Notes: generated by a model not told the origin, from the letters alone. A stretch of DNA of 64,000 nucleotides from Kitasatospora sp. SolWspMP-SS2h (GCF_003259315.1 NZ_QLLT01000023.1:46745-110744); one strand, 5' to 3'. Shown: positions 25,808 to 34,548, numbered from the stretch's first letter. Made by a program: numbers and translations.

Positions 25808-26937
25808 CGCTCGCACCCGAGCAGGAGGACCGCCCCGAGCCGGGGCGGTCCTTCCCCGTCGCCGCCGCATGGGCACCGGCCTTCGCCGCCGTGCCGCGCT
25901 CGCTGTTCCTGCCGGACCTCATCTGGGCGTACGACATGGCCACCGGCACCAGCCGCCCCCTCGATCGGACCGCCGACGAGAGCACCTGGCGGGCGGCCGC
26001 CGCCGCGGACATCCCGATCGTCACCCAGTGGGACGACGGTGAGCACCGGGGCACCGAGCCCGGCACGGTGCCGACCAGCTCCGCCTCACAGCCGTCCCTG
26101 GTCGCCGCCATGCTGGACGACCTCCGGGTCGAGTCCGGGATGCGGGTGCTGGAGCAGGGCACCGGCACGGGCTGGAACGCCGCCCTGCTCGCCCACCGGA
26201 TCGGCGACGCGAACGTGACCACCATCGAGATCGACCCCCAGGTCTCCGCCCGGGCCCGGGCCGCGCTGCACGCCGCCGGTCACCGCCCGCACCTCGTGTG
26301 CGGGGACGGCGCGCTCGGCCATCCGCCCGGAGCCCCGTACGACCGGATCACGGTGACGTACGGGCTGCGGGAGATCCCGCGCCCGTGGATCGAGCAGACC
26401 CGTCCCGGCGGGATGATCCTGGCTCCCTTCGGCACCCACTACTCCAACGCCGACGCCCTGGTCCGCCTCACCGTGGCCCGCGACGGCACCGCGACCGGGC
26501 CGTTCCTCCAGCCGGTCGAGTTCATGAAGATGCGCTCCCAACGCCTGCGGTGGCCGAACGCCCCGGCCGACGGAGGCACGGTCGCCGAGGGCACCACCAC
26601 CGCCACGCTGCCCGGGCACGGCAAGTTCGACCCGTTCCCGCTCGCTGCCGGCCTGCGCCTGCGCGACGTCGTCCACGCCGTCCAGCCCCACGAGGACGGC
26701 GCCCGGACGCTGTGGCTCTACTCCCTCACCGTCCCGGCCTGGGCCGCAGCGACCTTCCGCGACGGCGAGACCGCCCACCTGGTCCGCCAGTACGGCGGTC
26801 GCCGCCTCTGGGACGACTTCGAGCGGGCCCTTGCCTGGTGGCACGAAGCGGGCCGGCCCGGGACCGGACGCCTCGGACTCACCGTCACCCCGGACGGCTG
26901 GCACGCCTGGCTCGACGACCCCGCCCAACCGGTCTGA
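25804..26937 (+). CDS. Protein-L-isoaspartate O-methyltransferase-like enzyme, RiPP-associated type
   Basis: The 377-residue protein has a PIMT core: AAVPRSLFLP near residue 29, the active-site-region motif TSSASQPSLVAAMLDDL (91-107), SAM motif VLEQGTGTGWNAALL (115-129), TIEIDP and CGDGALGHPPGAPYDRI. Normal PIMTs are about 210-230 residues. This one has an extended N-terminus and a C-terminal domain of about 150 residues, as in the PIMT homologues of lanthipeptide, graspetide and imiditide clusters. It starts inside the stop of the 47-residue peptide gene (GTGA), implying coupling. No ATP-grasp or lanthionine synthetase is adjacent. Predicted job: methylate peptide Asp residues that then cyclise to aspartimide. 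Confidence 0.8.
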   Translation: MTLAPEQEDRPEPGRSFPVAAAWAPAFAAVPRSLFLPDLIWAYDMATGTSRPLDRTADESTWRAAAAADIPIVTQWDDGEHRGTEPGTVPTSSASQPSLVAAMLDDLRVESGMRVLEQGTGTGWNAALLAHRIGDANVTTIEIDPQVSARARAALHAAGHRPHLVCGDGALGHPPGAPYDRITVTYGLREIPRPWIEQTRPGGMILAPFGTHYSNADALVRLTVARDGTATGPFLQPVEFMKMRSQRLRWPNAPADGGTVAEGTTTATLPGHGKFDPFPLAAGLRLRDVVHAVQPHEDGARTLWLYSLTVPAWAAATFRDGETAHLVRQYGGRRLWDDFERALAWWHEAGRPGTGRLGLTVTPDGWHAWLDDPAQPV

Positions 26938-26980
26938 CCGGCCGCACGGCGGAACGCCCTCCCCGGGGACGGACGTTCTC

Positions 26981-27029
26981 GGCGACGGGCGACGGGCGAC
27001 GGGCGACGGGCGACGGGCGACGGGCGACG
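26981..27029. repeat. Seven tandem copies of the heptamer GGCGACG
   Basis: Seven perfect head-to-tail copies of GGCGACG fill 49 bp between the methyltransferase stop and the DUF397 stop (convergent genes). Perfect short repeats like this expand and contract by slippage. No gene reads through it in a supported frame. Confidence 0.92.
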
Positions 27030-27032
27030 CGG

Positions 27033-27248
27033 TCAGGCCGGGTCGAACCGGCCGGTCGCGGTGGCGGTGACGAAGGCCGCCCAGGCGGTGGGGGTGAACT
27101 CCAGGTGGGCACCGTGCGGGTCCTTGGAGTCGCGGACGTGGCCGAAGGCGGCGTCGTCCACCTTGATGCACCCGCCGCCGTCGGAGTTGCTGTGGCTGCT
27201 CTTGCGCCAGCGGCGCCCGGCGGGCGGCGCGGGGTCGTCACGGGCCAT
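27033..27248 (-). CDS. DUF397 small protein
   Basis: The 71-residue protein has the DUF397 pattern: WRKSSHSNSDGGGCIKVDDAAFGHVRDSKDPHGAHLEFTPTAW and FVTATATG. Genes of this family pair with XRE/DUF5753 regulators and are thought to act as their partner or antagonist. Here the partner gene directly upstream carries a frameshift. The ATG start lies just after the end of the regulator's reading region. Confidence 0.88.
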   Translation of the reverse strand: MARDDPAPPAGRRWRKSSHSNSDGGGCIKVDDAAFGHVRDSKDPHGAHLEFTPTAWAAFVTATATGRFDPA

Positions 27249-28052
27249 CGTGGGCCAGTCCTTCCCACTCGGCACTGATCCCACTGCTCGGACAGCGCCT
27301 GGGCCTTCAGCAGATCGTAGAGCTCCCTGCGTTCCGCGACGTCGCCCTCCCCTTCGGAGACCGTCCCGGCCCGGGTGGTCTCCTCGTAGGCGATCTGCCG
27401 GCCGTCCTCCAGCCCGAGGAGCCAGAGCGACGCGGTCTCGGAGTGGGCGCCGGCGGAGAAGGGGAGCACCTGCACCGCGACGTTCGGGAGCCGGGCCGCC
27501 GCGAGGACGGCGCGCAACTGCTCGGCCATCTCGGCCCGGCTGCCGATCCGGCGGCGGATCGCGCTCTCGTCGAGGATGAACCGGTACCGGCACTCCGCGC
27601 TGTTGTGCAGGCGGACCTGCCGTCCGAGCCGCGCGCACGCGCTGCTCGACCTCCTCCTCCGGGCCGTGGGGGAGGCCGGAGCGCAGGATGTGCCGGGCGC
27701 ACGCCCCGGTCTGGAGCAGGCCGTGGATGCCGGGGCTGTAGGACTCGTCCAGCTCGGCCCGGTCGGCGAGGGCCAGGATCTCCCGGTACTTCGCGGGATG
27801 GTCCTCCTGCCGGGCCAGGGGCAGCAGCCGCACGAAGCGGCCGTCCGTCGCGAACACCCGGTCCAACTCCTCGGACAGGCCGTCGGGCACGCGGTGCTCC
27901 CCGGTCTCCACCCGGAACAGGACGGTGGCGGGGCAGTGCGTCTCGGCGGCCAGGCGGTCCGGCGACCAGCCGTGCTCCTCCCGGAGCCGCAGGACCTCGG
28001 ACCCGTAGAACTGGCGGGCGCCCGGGGCCGGGCGCCGCTTCCGGAAGGCCAT
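27249..28052 (-). pseudogene. XRE/DUF5753 regulator, frameshifted
   Basis: From the ATG at 28052 the first frame encodes a helix-turn-helix region (SEVLRLREEHGWSPDRLAAETH) and the start of DUF5753 (GIHGLLQTGACARHIL) up to VEQRVRA. The family match then jumps to another frame: RLGRQVRLHNSAECRYRFILDES, LPNVAVQVLPFSAGAHSE and ELYDLLKAQALSEQW. The jump is at about 27629-27637, inside a CGCGCG run; loss of two bases from the run would explain it. After the shift no stop is met before 26885, so the natural C-terminus is also unclear. It could be a real inactivation or a sequencing error. Confidence 0.78.
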
Positions 28053-28321
28053 GGCCGTCCTCCCCCCTCTCCGTGGTGCACGCGTGCCGTGCGACGGGAC
28101 GCGGAGTTCCGCCGCGTTCCGGCTCCCGGCCGGCGCGTGCCCCTCCCGCCCAGGCCGGTACCGTTCCGCGACGCCCGGGGCGCGGAGCGTGACAATCGCG
28201 GGGCGGGGAGGGGCCGGTGGCCGCCGGGGCCGCCGCCCCGCCCTCCCGCGACGGCGGCGCCGCCCGCGAAACCGCCCGGAGCGGACCGGGTGCCGGGGGC
28301 GGTCCCGATACGGTGGGGGCC

Positions 28322-29509
28322 ATGGCGGAAACCACCTGCGGCCTGCACCTGTTCTGGGACGAGGCAGAGACCGGATACGACTTCGGGCCCGGGCACCCGA
28401 TGGACCCGACGCGCCTGGCGCTGACGATGCGGCTGGTCGAGTCACTGGGGCTGGCGGCGCGGCCGTCCGTGACGGTGCGTTCGGCACCGGCCGCGGGGGA
28501 CTCGACGCTGCGGCTGGTGCACACCGCCGAGTACGTGGCGGCGGTGAAGCGGGCCGCCGCCGACCCGTCCGCCGTCGACGCCGCGCACGGGCTAGGGACG
28601 GACGACAACTGGGCGTTCCCGGGGCTGCACACCGCGTCCGCGCTGATCGCCGGCCAGTCGGTGGCCGCCGCCGAGGCGGTCTGGCGCGGGGAGACCCCGC
28701 ACGCCGTCAACTTCGCGGGCGGGCTGCACCACGCGATGCCCGGGCGGGCGTCCGGGTTCTGCGTCTACAACGACCCGGCGCTGGCCATCGCCCGGCTGCT
28801 CGAACTCGGCGCCGAGCGGATCGCCTACGTCGACGTGGACGTCCACCACGGCGACGGCGTGCAGCAGGCGTTCTGGAACGACCCCCGGGTGCTGACCGTC
28901 TCGCTGCACGAGAGCCCGGCCACGCTGTTCCCGCAGACCGGCTGGGCCACCGAGACCGGCGGCCCGGACGCCGAGGGCACCGCCGCCAACCTCCCGCTGC
29001 CCGCCGGGACGGGCGACGCCGGCTGGCTGCGCGCCTTCCACGCGCTGGTGCCGGAACTGCTGGCCGCGTTCCGCCCGCAGGTGATCGTCAGCCAGCACGG
29101 CGCCGACACCCACGTCGAGGACCCGCTGGCCCACCTCGCCGTCACCGTCGACGCCCAGCGGCTGATCGCCGAGGCCGTCCACCGCCTCGCCCACGAGCAC
29201 GCCGACGGCCGCTGGATTGCCACCGGCGGCGGCGGGTACGCGGTGGTCGACGTGGTGCCCCGCACCTGGACGCACCTGGTGGCCACCGCCGCCGGCCACC
29301 CCGTCGACCCGGCCACCGAGACGCCCGAGGCGTGGCGCGCCGAGGTGTACCGGCTCACCCGCCGCCCCGCCCCGCTGCGGATGACCGACGGCGCCACCCC
29401 GCACTGGTCCGACTTCCAGGACGGCGGCTACGACCCGGCGGACCGGCTCGACCAGGCGATCCTGGCCGCCCGCCGGGCCGTCCTGCCGCAGCACGGGCTG
29501 ATCCCGTGA
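28322..29509 (+). CDS. AcuC/class I-II histone deacetylase-family protein
   Basis: A zinc-dependent deacetylase-like enzyme of 395 residues. Motifs in order are WDEAETGYDFGPGHPMDPTRL, VHTAEYV, GGLHHAMPGRASGFCVYND, YVDVDVHHGDGVQQAFW, VSQHGADTHVEDPLAHL and ATGGGGYAVVDVVPR. The metal-binding Asp/His/Asp and the catalytic His-His pair are present. AcuC relatives deacetylate lysines of enzymes such as acetyl-CoA synthetase; the target here is unknown. TACGGT lies 7 bases before the ATG. The next gene overlaps its stop (GTGA). Confidence 0.9.
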   Translation: MAETTCGLHLFWDEAETGYDFGPGHPMDPTRLALTMRLVESLGLAARPSVTVRSAPAAGDSTLRLVHTAEYVAAVKRAAADPSAVDAAHGLGTDDNWAFPGLHTASALIAGQSVAAAEAVWRGETPHAVNFAGGLHHAMPGRASGFCVYNDPALAIARLLELGAERIAYVDVDVHHGDGVQQAFWNDPRVLTVSLHESPATLFPQTGWATETGGPDAEGTAANLPLPAGTGDAGWLRAFHALVPELLAAFRPQVIVSQHGADTHVEDPLAHLAVTVDAQRLIAEAVHRLAHEHADGRWIATGGGGYAVVDVVPRTWTHLVATAAGHPVDPATETPEAWRAEVYRLTRRPAPLRMTDGATPHWSDFQDGGYDPADRLDQAILAARRAVLPQHGLIP

Positions 29510-30363
29510 CCGCCCGGCCCGCCCGGACCACCCGTGCCGAGCTGCGCGCCTACCTGGTCAAGCACCGCCTGGCCGGCCCCGAGGTCCCCACCCCCCGGCA
29601 GAACAACCTGCGCCACTACCGGCTGTTCGCCCAGGGCGACCCCAAGGCCCTGATGGGACTGGAGCCGGAGCCCCGCCGCGACGAGGCCGCCGTGCTGCGG
29701 CTGATGGCCGCACGCGTCGGGGTGAACCCCGACCCGCGCCACACCCGGGGCCCGGACTCCATCGACCCCGACCGCACCCTCGACGCCCTGGACCGCCTCG
29801 CCGCCCTGCTGCGCCGCACCGCCGACCGGCGCGGCAGCGTGCTGGCCGGCACCGGCCACCCCACCAAGCTGGCCGGCTTCCACCGCGCGCTGGCCGAGGC
29901 GCTCGAAGCGGCCGGCTGCACCGTGCACACCCCCGCGCGCGGGGCGCGCTTCCGCGAGCCCACCCCCGAGGGCGAGCGCCCCCGTTACCTCGACGTACTC
30001 GACGGCGTCCTGGTGGTGCGCGCCCTGGACGGCCCCGACGGGCCCGGCCGCCCGGGCCCCGGCGACCTCGCGCACACCCACTCCCCGCTGCCCGTCCGGC
30101 TCGCCCTGACCGCCCTCGCCGACGCCGGACACCCCCCGCCCGACCTGGTCCTGGGCGACCACGGCTGGCTCTGCGGCGCGGGCCGCCTCGGCATCCCGGC
30201 CGGCGGCGTCGCGGACTGCAACGACGTCGCCCCGTTCGCCGCCGAGGCGGACGGCCTGGTGGAGGTGGTCGTCCCGCTGGAGGACGGCTCCGCGCCGAGC
30301 TGCTACGTTCCGCTGAGCGACTACGTACTGCAACGGGCGGATCTCGCACCGTACAACAGGTGA
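29506..30363 (+). CDS. Conserved actinobacterial protein (often labelled phosphatase)
   Basis: The 285-residue soluble protein starts with a GTG that overlaps the deacetylase stop. Recognisable conserved stretches are HRLAGPEVPTPRQNNLRHYRLFAQGDPKALMGL, HPTKLAGFHRALAEAL, VLGDHGWLCGAGRLGIPA and FAAEADGLVEVVVPLEDG. I recall proteins like this beside acuC-like genes in streptomycetes under the name phosphatase, but I see no classical phosphatase motif, so the function is open. The downstream gap of 117 bp probably holds the promoter of the next gene. Confidence 0.7.
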   Translation: MTARPARTTRAELRAYLVKHRLAGPEVPTPRQNNLRHYRLFAQGDPKALMGLEPEPRRDEAAVLRLMAARVGVNPDPRHTRGPDSIDPDRTLDALDRLAALLRRTADRRGSVLAGTGHPTKLAGFHRALAEALEAAGCTVHTPARGARFREPTPEGERPRYLDVLDGVLVVRALDGPDGPGRPGPGDLAHTHSPLPVRLALTALADAGHPPPDLVLGDHGWLCGAGRLGIPAGGVADCNDVAPFAAEADGLVEVVVPLEDGSAPSCYVPLSDYVLQRADLAPYNR

Positions 30364-30480
30364 CGGCCCCCCTCTTCCCACCCGTACCATGCATAACTAC
30401 TCTGGGGATACACGTGTGCCGGTGGAGTCACCGGAGGGGAAGCCGGTGCCTTGCACACGGGTAAGGGTCGGTGATGGGTC

Positions 30481-30690
30481 ATGAGTTCCGGCGAGCGTCC
30501 CCTGCAGGATGTCGTCTTCCTGACCGTGGCCGAGGTCGCCTCGGTGATGCGGGTGTCGAAGATGACGGTCTACCGTCTGGTGCACAGCGGCGAGCTTCCG
30601 GCCATCCGGGTCGGCCGCTCCTTCCGGGTGCCCGAGCAGAAGGTGCACGAGTACCTCCAGGAGTCCTACGTGCGGCTCGAAAGCGCGTAG
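30481..30690 (+). CDS. Small excisionase/MerR-like helix-turn-helix protein
   Basis: The 69-residue protein is one winged-helix unit of the excisionase (HTH_17) type: FLTVAEVASVMRVSKMTVYRLVHSGELPAIRVGRSFRVPEQKVHEYL. It resembles BldC in fold but not in detailed sequence. A position just before the bS22 gene and close to bldN is conserved in streptomycetes. It is probably a DNA-binding regulator; its targets are not known from the sequence. Confidence 0.85.
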   Translation: MSSGERPLQDVVFLTVAEVASVMRVSKMTVYRLVHSGELPAIRVGRSFRVPEQKVHEYLQESYVRLESA

Positions 30691-30813
30691 CTCACCACCA
30701 CCACGGGCACCGATTACGGCAAACGCGAGGTGGACGGTAGGCTAGGGCCTCCGTCAGTCGTATGGACTCCCGTTCTCTCACGGGCGCGGGTCCGAGTGAG
30801 CGAGGAATGTTCC

Positions 30814-30912
30814 GTGGGCTCTGTCATCAAGAAGCGTCGCAAGCGTATGGCCAAGAAGAAGCACCGCAAGCTTCTGAAGCGCACTCGCGTGCAGCGTCGC
30901 AACAAGAAGTAA
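30814..30912 (+). CDS. Small ribosomal protein bS22 (AURKAIP1/COX24-type)
   Basis: A 32-residue, extremely basic peptide (GSVIKKRRKRMAKKKHRKLL, ending RRNKK) that matches the actinobacterial small-subunit protein bS22, related to mitochondrial AURKAIP1. The GTG start follows a GAGGA site. Its codon usage is less GC-rich than the neighbours because of the many Lys codons. It is too short for most gene finders. Confidence 0.9.
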   Translation: MGSVIKKRRKRMAKKKHRKLLKRTRVQRRNKK

Positions 30913-31059
30913 CACCGCCTGCGGTCGCCTCGCGTCGCCAGGTTTCCGTCCTGCCCGTCCCGGATTGATTTCCGGGGCGGGCAGTGGCGTTTCAGCCCGG
31001 GTGTCCTCCGCGCGGTACGGTGCAGACGCAGGGTGGGCATCCAGGGAGGACGGGGCAGC

Positions 31060-32115
31060 GTGGGCAAGGTCGTGCTCGTCACCGGCGTGGCGCGCCCGCT
31101 CGGCGCGCGCTTCGCCGAGCGGATCGCCGAACGGCCCGAGGTGGACCGGGTGGTGGGGGTGGACGCCGTCCCGCCGCCGCCCGGACTCCCGCCCGGCGTC
31201 CGGTACGCCCGGGTCGACCCGCGGCGCCCCGCGGTCGCCCGGGTGATCGCCGAGCACGGGGTCGACACCGTCGTGCACCTCAACGTCACCGCGCTCGGCC
31301 ACGGCGGCCGGGCCGCGGTGAAGGAGAGCAACGTCATCGGCACCATGCAGCTGCTCGGCGCCTGCCAGCAGGCCCCCGGGCTGGCCCGGCTGGTGGTCAA
31401 GTCCACCACCGCCGTCTACGGTTCCGCGCCCCGCGACCCGGCCATCTTCGGCGAGCTGACCCAGCCCAAGGCGCTGCCCCCCGGCGGCTTCGCCCGGGAC
31501 GCCGCCGAGGTCGAGGGCTACGTCCGCGGCTTCGCCCGCCGCCGCCCCGACGTCGCGGTCACCGTGCTGCGCTTCGCCAACATCCTCGGCCCGGACGGCG
31601 ACACCCCGCTCGCCGCGTACTTCCGCCTCCCGGTGCTGCCCACCGCCTTCGGCCACGACCCCCGGCTCCAGTTCGTCCACGAGGACGACGCCCTGGAGGC
31701 GCTGCGGCTGGCCGTCCTCGGCGCGCCCCCCGGCACCTACAACGTCGCCGGGGACGGCGTCCTGCTGCTCTCCCAGTGCGCCCGCCGGCTCGGCCGCCCC
31801 ACCGTCCCGCTGCTGCGGCCCGCGCTCGGCCTGGTCGCCCGGCTGACCCGGCGGCTGGCCGCCCCCGCGGACCGCGCCTTCTCCCAGGAACAGCTCCAAC
31901 TGCTCACCCACGGACGGGTGGTGGACACCGCCCGGCTGCGCGAACGGCTCGGCTGGAGCCCGCGCCGGACCACCCCGGAGACCTTCGCCGACTTCGTCGC
32001 GCACTGCCCGCCCGGCCCGCTGCCGCCCGAGCGGCTGACCGCCGTCACCGACCGGCTGGCCGGCCTGCTCGACGACCACCACCCCACCGAGACCCAGGAG
32101 TTGAGGCCGCGATGA
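31060..32115 (+). CDS. NAD-dependent epimerase/dehydratase (extended SDR)
   Basis: The 351-residue protein has a variant Rossmann glycine motif (VLVTGVARPLGARFAERIA), VVHLNVTALGHGG, STTAVYG and RFANILGPDGDTPLAAYF. The Tyr-x-x-x-Lys catalytic pair of the SDR family is not obvious, as often in this actinobacterial subgroup. The GTG start is chosen because GGGAGGA lies 9 bases upstream; an earlier GTG at 31033 has none. Its stop overlaps the acyltransferase start (ATGA), so the two form one unit. Confidence 0.85.
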   Translation: MGKVVLVTGVARPLGARFAERIAERPEVDRVVGVDAVPPPPGLPPGVRYARVDPRRPAVARVIAEHGVDTVVHLNVTALGHGGRAAVKESNVIGTMQLLGACQQAPGLARLVVKSTTAVYGSAPRDPAIFGELTQPKALPPGGFARDAAEVEGYVRGFARRRPDVAVTVLRFANILGPDGDTPLAAYFRLPVLPTAFGHDPRLQFVHEDDALEALRLAVLGAPPGTYNVAGDGVLLLSQCARRLGRPTVPLLRPALGLVARLTRRLAAPADRAFSQEQLQLLTHGRVVDTARLRERLGWSPRRTTPETFADFVAHCPPGPLPPERLTAVTDRLAGLLDDHHPTETQELRPR

Positions 32116-33116
32116 CAGCCGCCCGGGAGTCCGCCGACCCGGCGGCCAAGGTCATCCCGATCGAGTCCGCCCCCAGCTGGAGCGGCCCGGAGCCGCGGCC
32201 CGCCCTCGCCGACCGGATCGCCGACGGCGTCGGCGCGGCCCTCGCCGGACAGCTCGGCGCCACCGCCACCCGGGTCCTCGGCAGGGGCTGGGAGGAGCGG
32301 GCCGCCCACGGCCTCGGCTTCCTGCGCCGCCGGCTCACCGGCGACTACGAGGTCGACGACTTCGGCTTCGACCGGGAGCTCACCGAGGAGGTCTTCCTCG
32401 CCCTGCTGCGGCCGCTCGCCGAGAAGTACTTCCGGATCGAGGTCCGCGGCACCGAGCACATCCCCGCCGAGGGCGGCGTGCTGATCGTCGCCAACCACTC
32501 CGGCACCATCCCGCTGGACGCCCTGATGACCCAGGTCGCCGTCCACGACCACGCCGACCGCCACCTGCGGATGCTCGCCGCTGACCTGGTCTTCGTCCTC
32601 CCCGTGGTCAACGAGCTCGCCCGCAAGGCCGGACACACCCTGGCCTGCAACGAGGACGCCCAGACCCTGCTGGAGCGCGGCGAGGTGGTCGGCGTCTGGC
32701 CCGAGGGCTTCAAGGGCATCGGCAAGCCCTTCGCCGACCGCTACAAGCTCCAGCGCTTCGGCCGGGGCGGCTTCGTCGCCTCCGCGCTGCGGGCCGGCGT
32801 CCCGATCGTGCCCTGCTCGATCGTCGGGGCCGAGGAGACCTACCCCATGATCGGCAACTTCAAGTCCCTGGCACGCCTGCTCGGCCTGCCCTACGTCCCG
32901 ATCACGCCCACCTTCCCCTGGCTCGGCCCGCTCGGCGCGATCCCGCTGCCCACCAAGTGGACCATCCAGTTCGGCGAGCCGATCCCCACCGACAGCTACC
33001 CGAAGGACGCGGCGGAGGACCCGATGCTGGTCTTCAACCTCACCGACCAGGTCCGGGAGACCATCCAGCACACGCTGTACAAGCTGCTGGTGCAGCGGCG
33101 CTCCGTCTTCGGGTGA
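32112..33116 (+). CDS. Lysophospholipid acyltransferase-family (PlsC-like) protein
   Basis: The 334-residue protein carries an acyltransferase domain with VANHSGTIPLDALM (catalytic His/Asp block), WPEGFKGIGKPF (block III) and VPCSIVGAEETYP (block IV). The block I spacing is longer than the classical HX4D but typical of this actinobacterial group. It probably transfers an acyl chain to a lipid at the inner face of the membrane; the acceptor is unknown. It is translationally coupled to the epimerase gene upstream and ends at a strong hairpin. Confidence 0.87.
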   Translation: MTAARESADPAAKVIPIESAPSWSGPEPRPALADRIADGVGAALAGQLGATATRVLGRGWEERAAHGLGFLRRRLTGDYEVDDFGFDRELTEEVFLALLRPLAEKYFRIEVRGTEHIPAEGGVLIVANHSGTIPLDALMTQVAVHDHADRHLRMLAADLVFVLPVVNELARKAGHTLACNEDAQTLLERGEVVGVWPEGFKGIGKPFADRYKLQRFGRGGFVASALRAGVPIVPCSIVGAEETYPMIGNFKSLARLLGLPYVPITPTFPWLGPLGAIPLPTKWTIQFGEPIPTDSYPKDAAEDPMLVFNLTDQVRETIQHTLYKLLVQRRSVFG

Positions 33117-33122
33117 CCCACT

Positions 33123-33168
33123 GGCCGGGGGGCGGGGGGAGCCGTCCGGCTCCCCCCGCCCCCCGGCC
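33123..33168. terminator. Strong bidirectional hairpin between convergent genes
   Basis: A perfect 21-bp inverted repeat (GGCCGGGGGGCGGGGGGAGC and its complement) with a GTCC loop lies between the acyltransferase and rsbN stops. No T-tract follows, as is usual in streptomycetes. Confidence 0.85.
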
Positions 33169-33177
33169 GACGCGCCC

Positions 33178-34386
33178 TCAGTCGAGCGTCAGCCCCGGCA
33201 GCAGGCCCGGGATGAGCGGCGGCAGGGTGATGCCCGGCACCGCGCCCTGGGCGGGCGCGGACGGGGAGCCCGAGGGGGCCGCCGGGGCGGCGCCGCCGGA
33301 GGCCGCCGGGGAGCCGGTCGCGGCGGGGGAGGCCCCGGTGCCGGTCAGGCCGCCCAACAGGTCGCCGAGCCCGCCCGAGGTGGCCGCGCCGGGCGGCGGC
33401 GTGACCCGCACGGACGGGACGGCGCCCGGCGCGTGGCCGCCGCTCGCGCCGCCGGACGCCCCGGTGCCGGGCAGCAGCGGCTGCTGCCCCGTACCGGTGC
33501 CGGTGCCGGCGCTGCTGCCGCCGTCCCCGCCGCTCCCGGCGGTGCTCCCGCTGCCGCCGCTGCCGCCCTGGCCGGGGGTCTGCTCCAGCCTGAGCGGCGC
33601 GACGTCCTCGCTTATGTCGTCGAAGAGCTGGTCGACCTTGGTGGCCTGGCTGCTCAGCCCGGACGGGAGCCTGGACTGCAGGACCGACCAGCGCTGGTCC
33701 TCCCCGGCGAAGCCGGCGAGCTGGCGCATCGGGGTGAGCGAGCCGTTGGTGCGGTAGACGGCGCGCAGCAGGTCCCGGCCGCGCAGCGCCTCGGCGTGCA
33801 TGTCGTCGAGCGCGCGGCGGACCTGGTCGACCGTGGCGGGGCTGAGCGCGGTCGGGCCGTCGGAGCGGCCGAGCAGCGACTGCGCCTCGTCGAGGCGGGT
33901 GGACGCCTGCTGGAGCAGCAGCGCGCCGCGCTCGGTGTCGTTGTCCGCCCAGTCGAGGCGCAGCCCCTCCAGGCCGCGCTTCATGCCGTACAGGGCGTCG
34001 CCGGGGAGGGCGTTGGTGGAGGCGGCGGCGGCCCCGGCGAACCCGCCGACCGCGACGCCGGCGACCAGGCCGCCGATGGCCAGGCGGCGGCCCCAGCGGG
34101 TGCGCTGGGCGCGCCGACCGCGCTGGGCGGGCAGGACCGCGGTGGGGGCGCCACCGGCCCACTCCTGCTCGAACGCGGCCATCAGCTGGGCACGTTGGAC
34201 CGTCCGCGCCTCGGCGCTGAGCTCGGGGGCGGGGACCGCGCCGAGCGCGTCGGCCGTCGCGAGGAGCTCGGTCATGGCGGCGGAGCCTGCCCGGTGCGAG
34301 CCGCTGCTCCGGTGGTCACTCTGGTGGGCCTCCAGCGCCTCGGCGAAGGACTTCGCCCGCCGGTGCTCCAGCACGTTTGCCGTCAC
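33178..34386 (-). CDS. rsbN: RsbN-like anti-sigma factor of BldN (DUF5667)
   Basis: The 402-residue protein has a cytoplasmic N-terminal domain, one membrane helix near residue 100 (LAIGGLVAGVAVGGFAGAAAAS) and an extracytoplasmic DUF5667 region (ALPGDALYGMKRGLEGLRLDW), then a long Gly/Ser/Pro/Thr linker ending in a hydrophobic tail. Its place directly downstream of bldN matches rsbN, whose product holds sigma-BldN inactive. The GTG (VTANVLEHRRAKSF) follows GGGAGG. A BldN-type promoter is seen upstream, which would make negative feedback. Confidence 0.85.
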   Translation of the reverse strand: MTANVLEHRRAKSFAEALEAHQSDHRSSGSHRAGSAAMTELLATADALGAVPAPELSAEARTVQRAQLMAAFEQEWAGGAPTAVLPAQRGRRAQRTRWGRRLAIGGLVAGVAVGGFAGAAAASTNALPGDALYGMKRGLEGLRLDWADNDTERGALLLQQASTRLDEAQSLLGRSDGPTALSPATVDQVRRALDDMHAEALRGRDLLRAVYRTNGSLTPMRQLAGFAGEDQRWSVLQSRLPSGLSSQATKVDQLFDDISEDVAPLRLEQTPGQGGSGGSGSTAGSGGDGGSSAGTGTGTGQQPLLPGTGASGGASGGHAPGAVPSVRVTPPPGAATSGGLGDLLGGLTGTGASPAATGSPAASGGAAPAAPSGSPSAPAQGAVPGITLPPLIPGLLPGLTLD

Positions 34387-34519
34387 GGGCCACACCTCCC
34401 TTCGTCGTTTTCGACACCGTGGCCCACCGGTTGGTTGTCCCGACAGGCCGAAACCACACCATCGGGTGACAGTTCGAGTTCCCGCTTGACCGCGGGCCCG
34501 GTGGCGGATTGCACGCTGG

Positions 34520-34548
34520 CCAACGAGCGGTGTCCGGAGTCGGTTACG
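34520..34548 (-). promoter_or_regulatory. Candidate BldN-dependent promoter of rsbN
   Basis: On the minus strand CGTAAC (34548-34543) is followed 17 bp later by CGTTGG (34525-34520). The BldN consensus I recall is CGTAAC, 16 bp, CGTTGA. The expected transcription start is about 125 bp before the rsbN GTG. Confidence 0.55.

Noticed and set aside
25664..26937. FxLD-type lanthipeptide precursor and methyltransferase
   Set aside because: The peptide has no FxLD motif, no Phe and no Cys, and no lanthionine synthetase is present.
26981..27029. CRISPR array
   Set aside because: The repeats are 7 bp and contiguous, with no spacers and no cas genes.
30481..30690. Identification as BldC
   Set aside because: The fold is similar, but the sequence differs from BldC as I remember it, and bldC lies elsewhere in streptomycetes.
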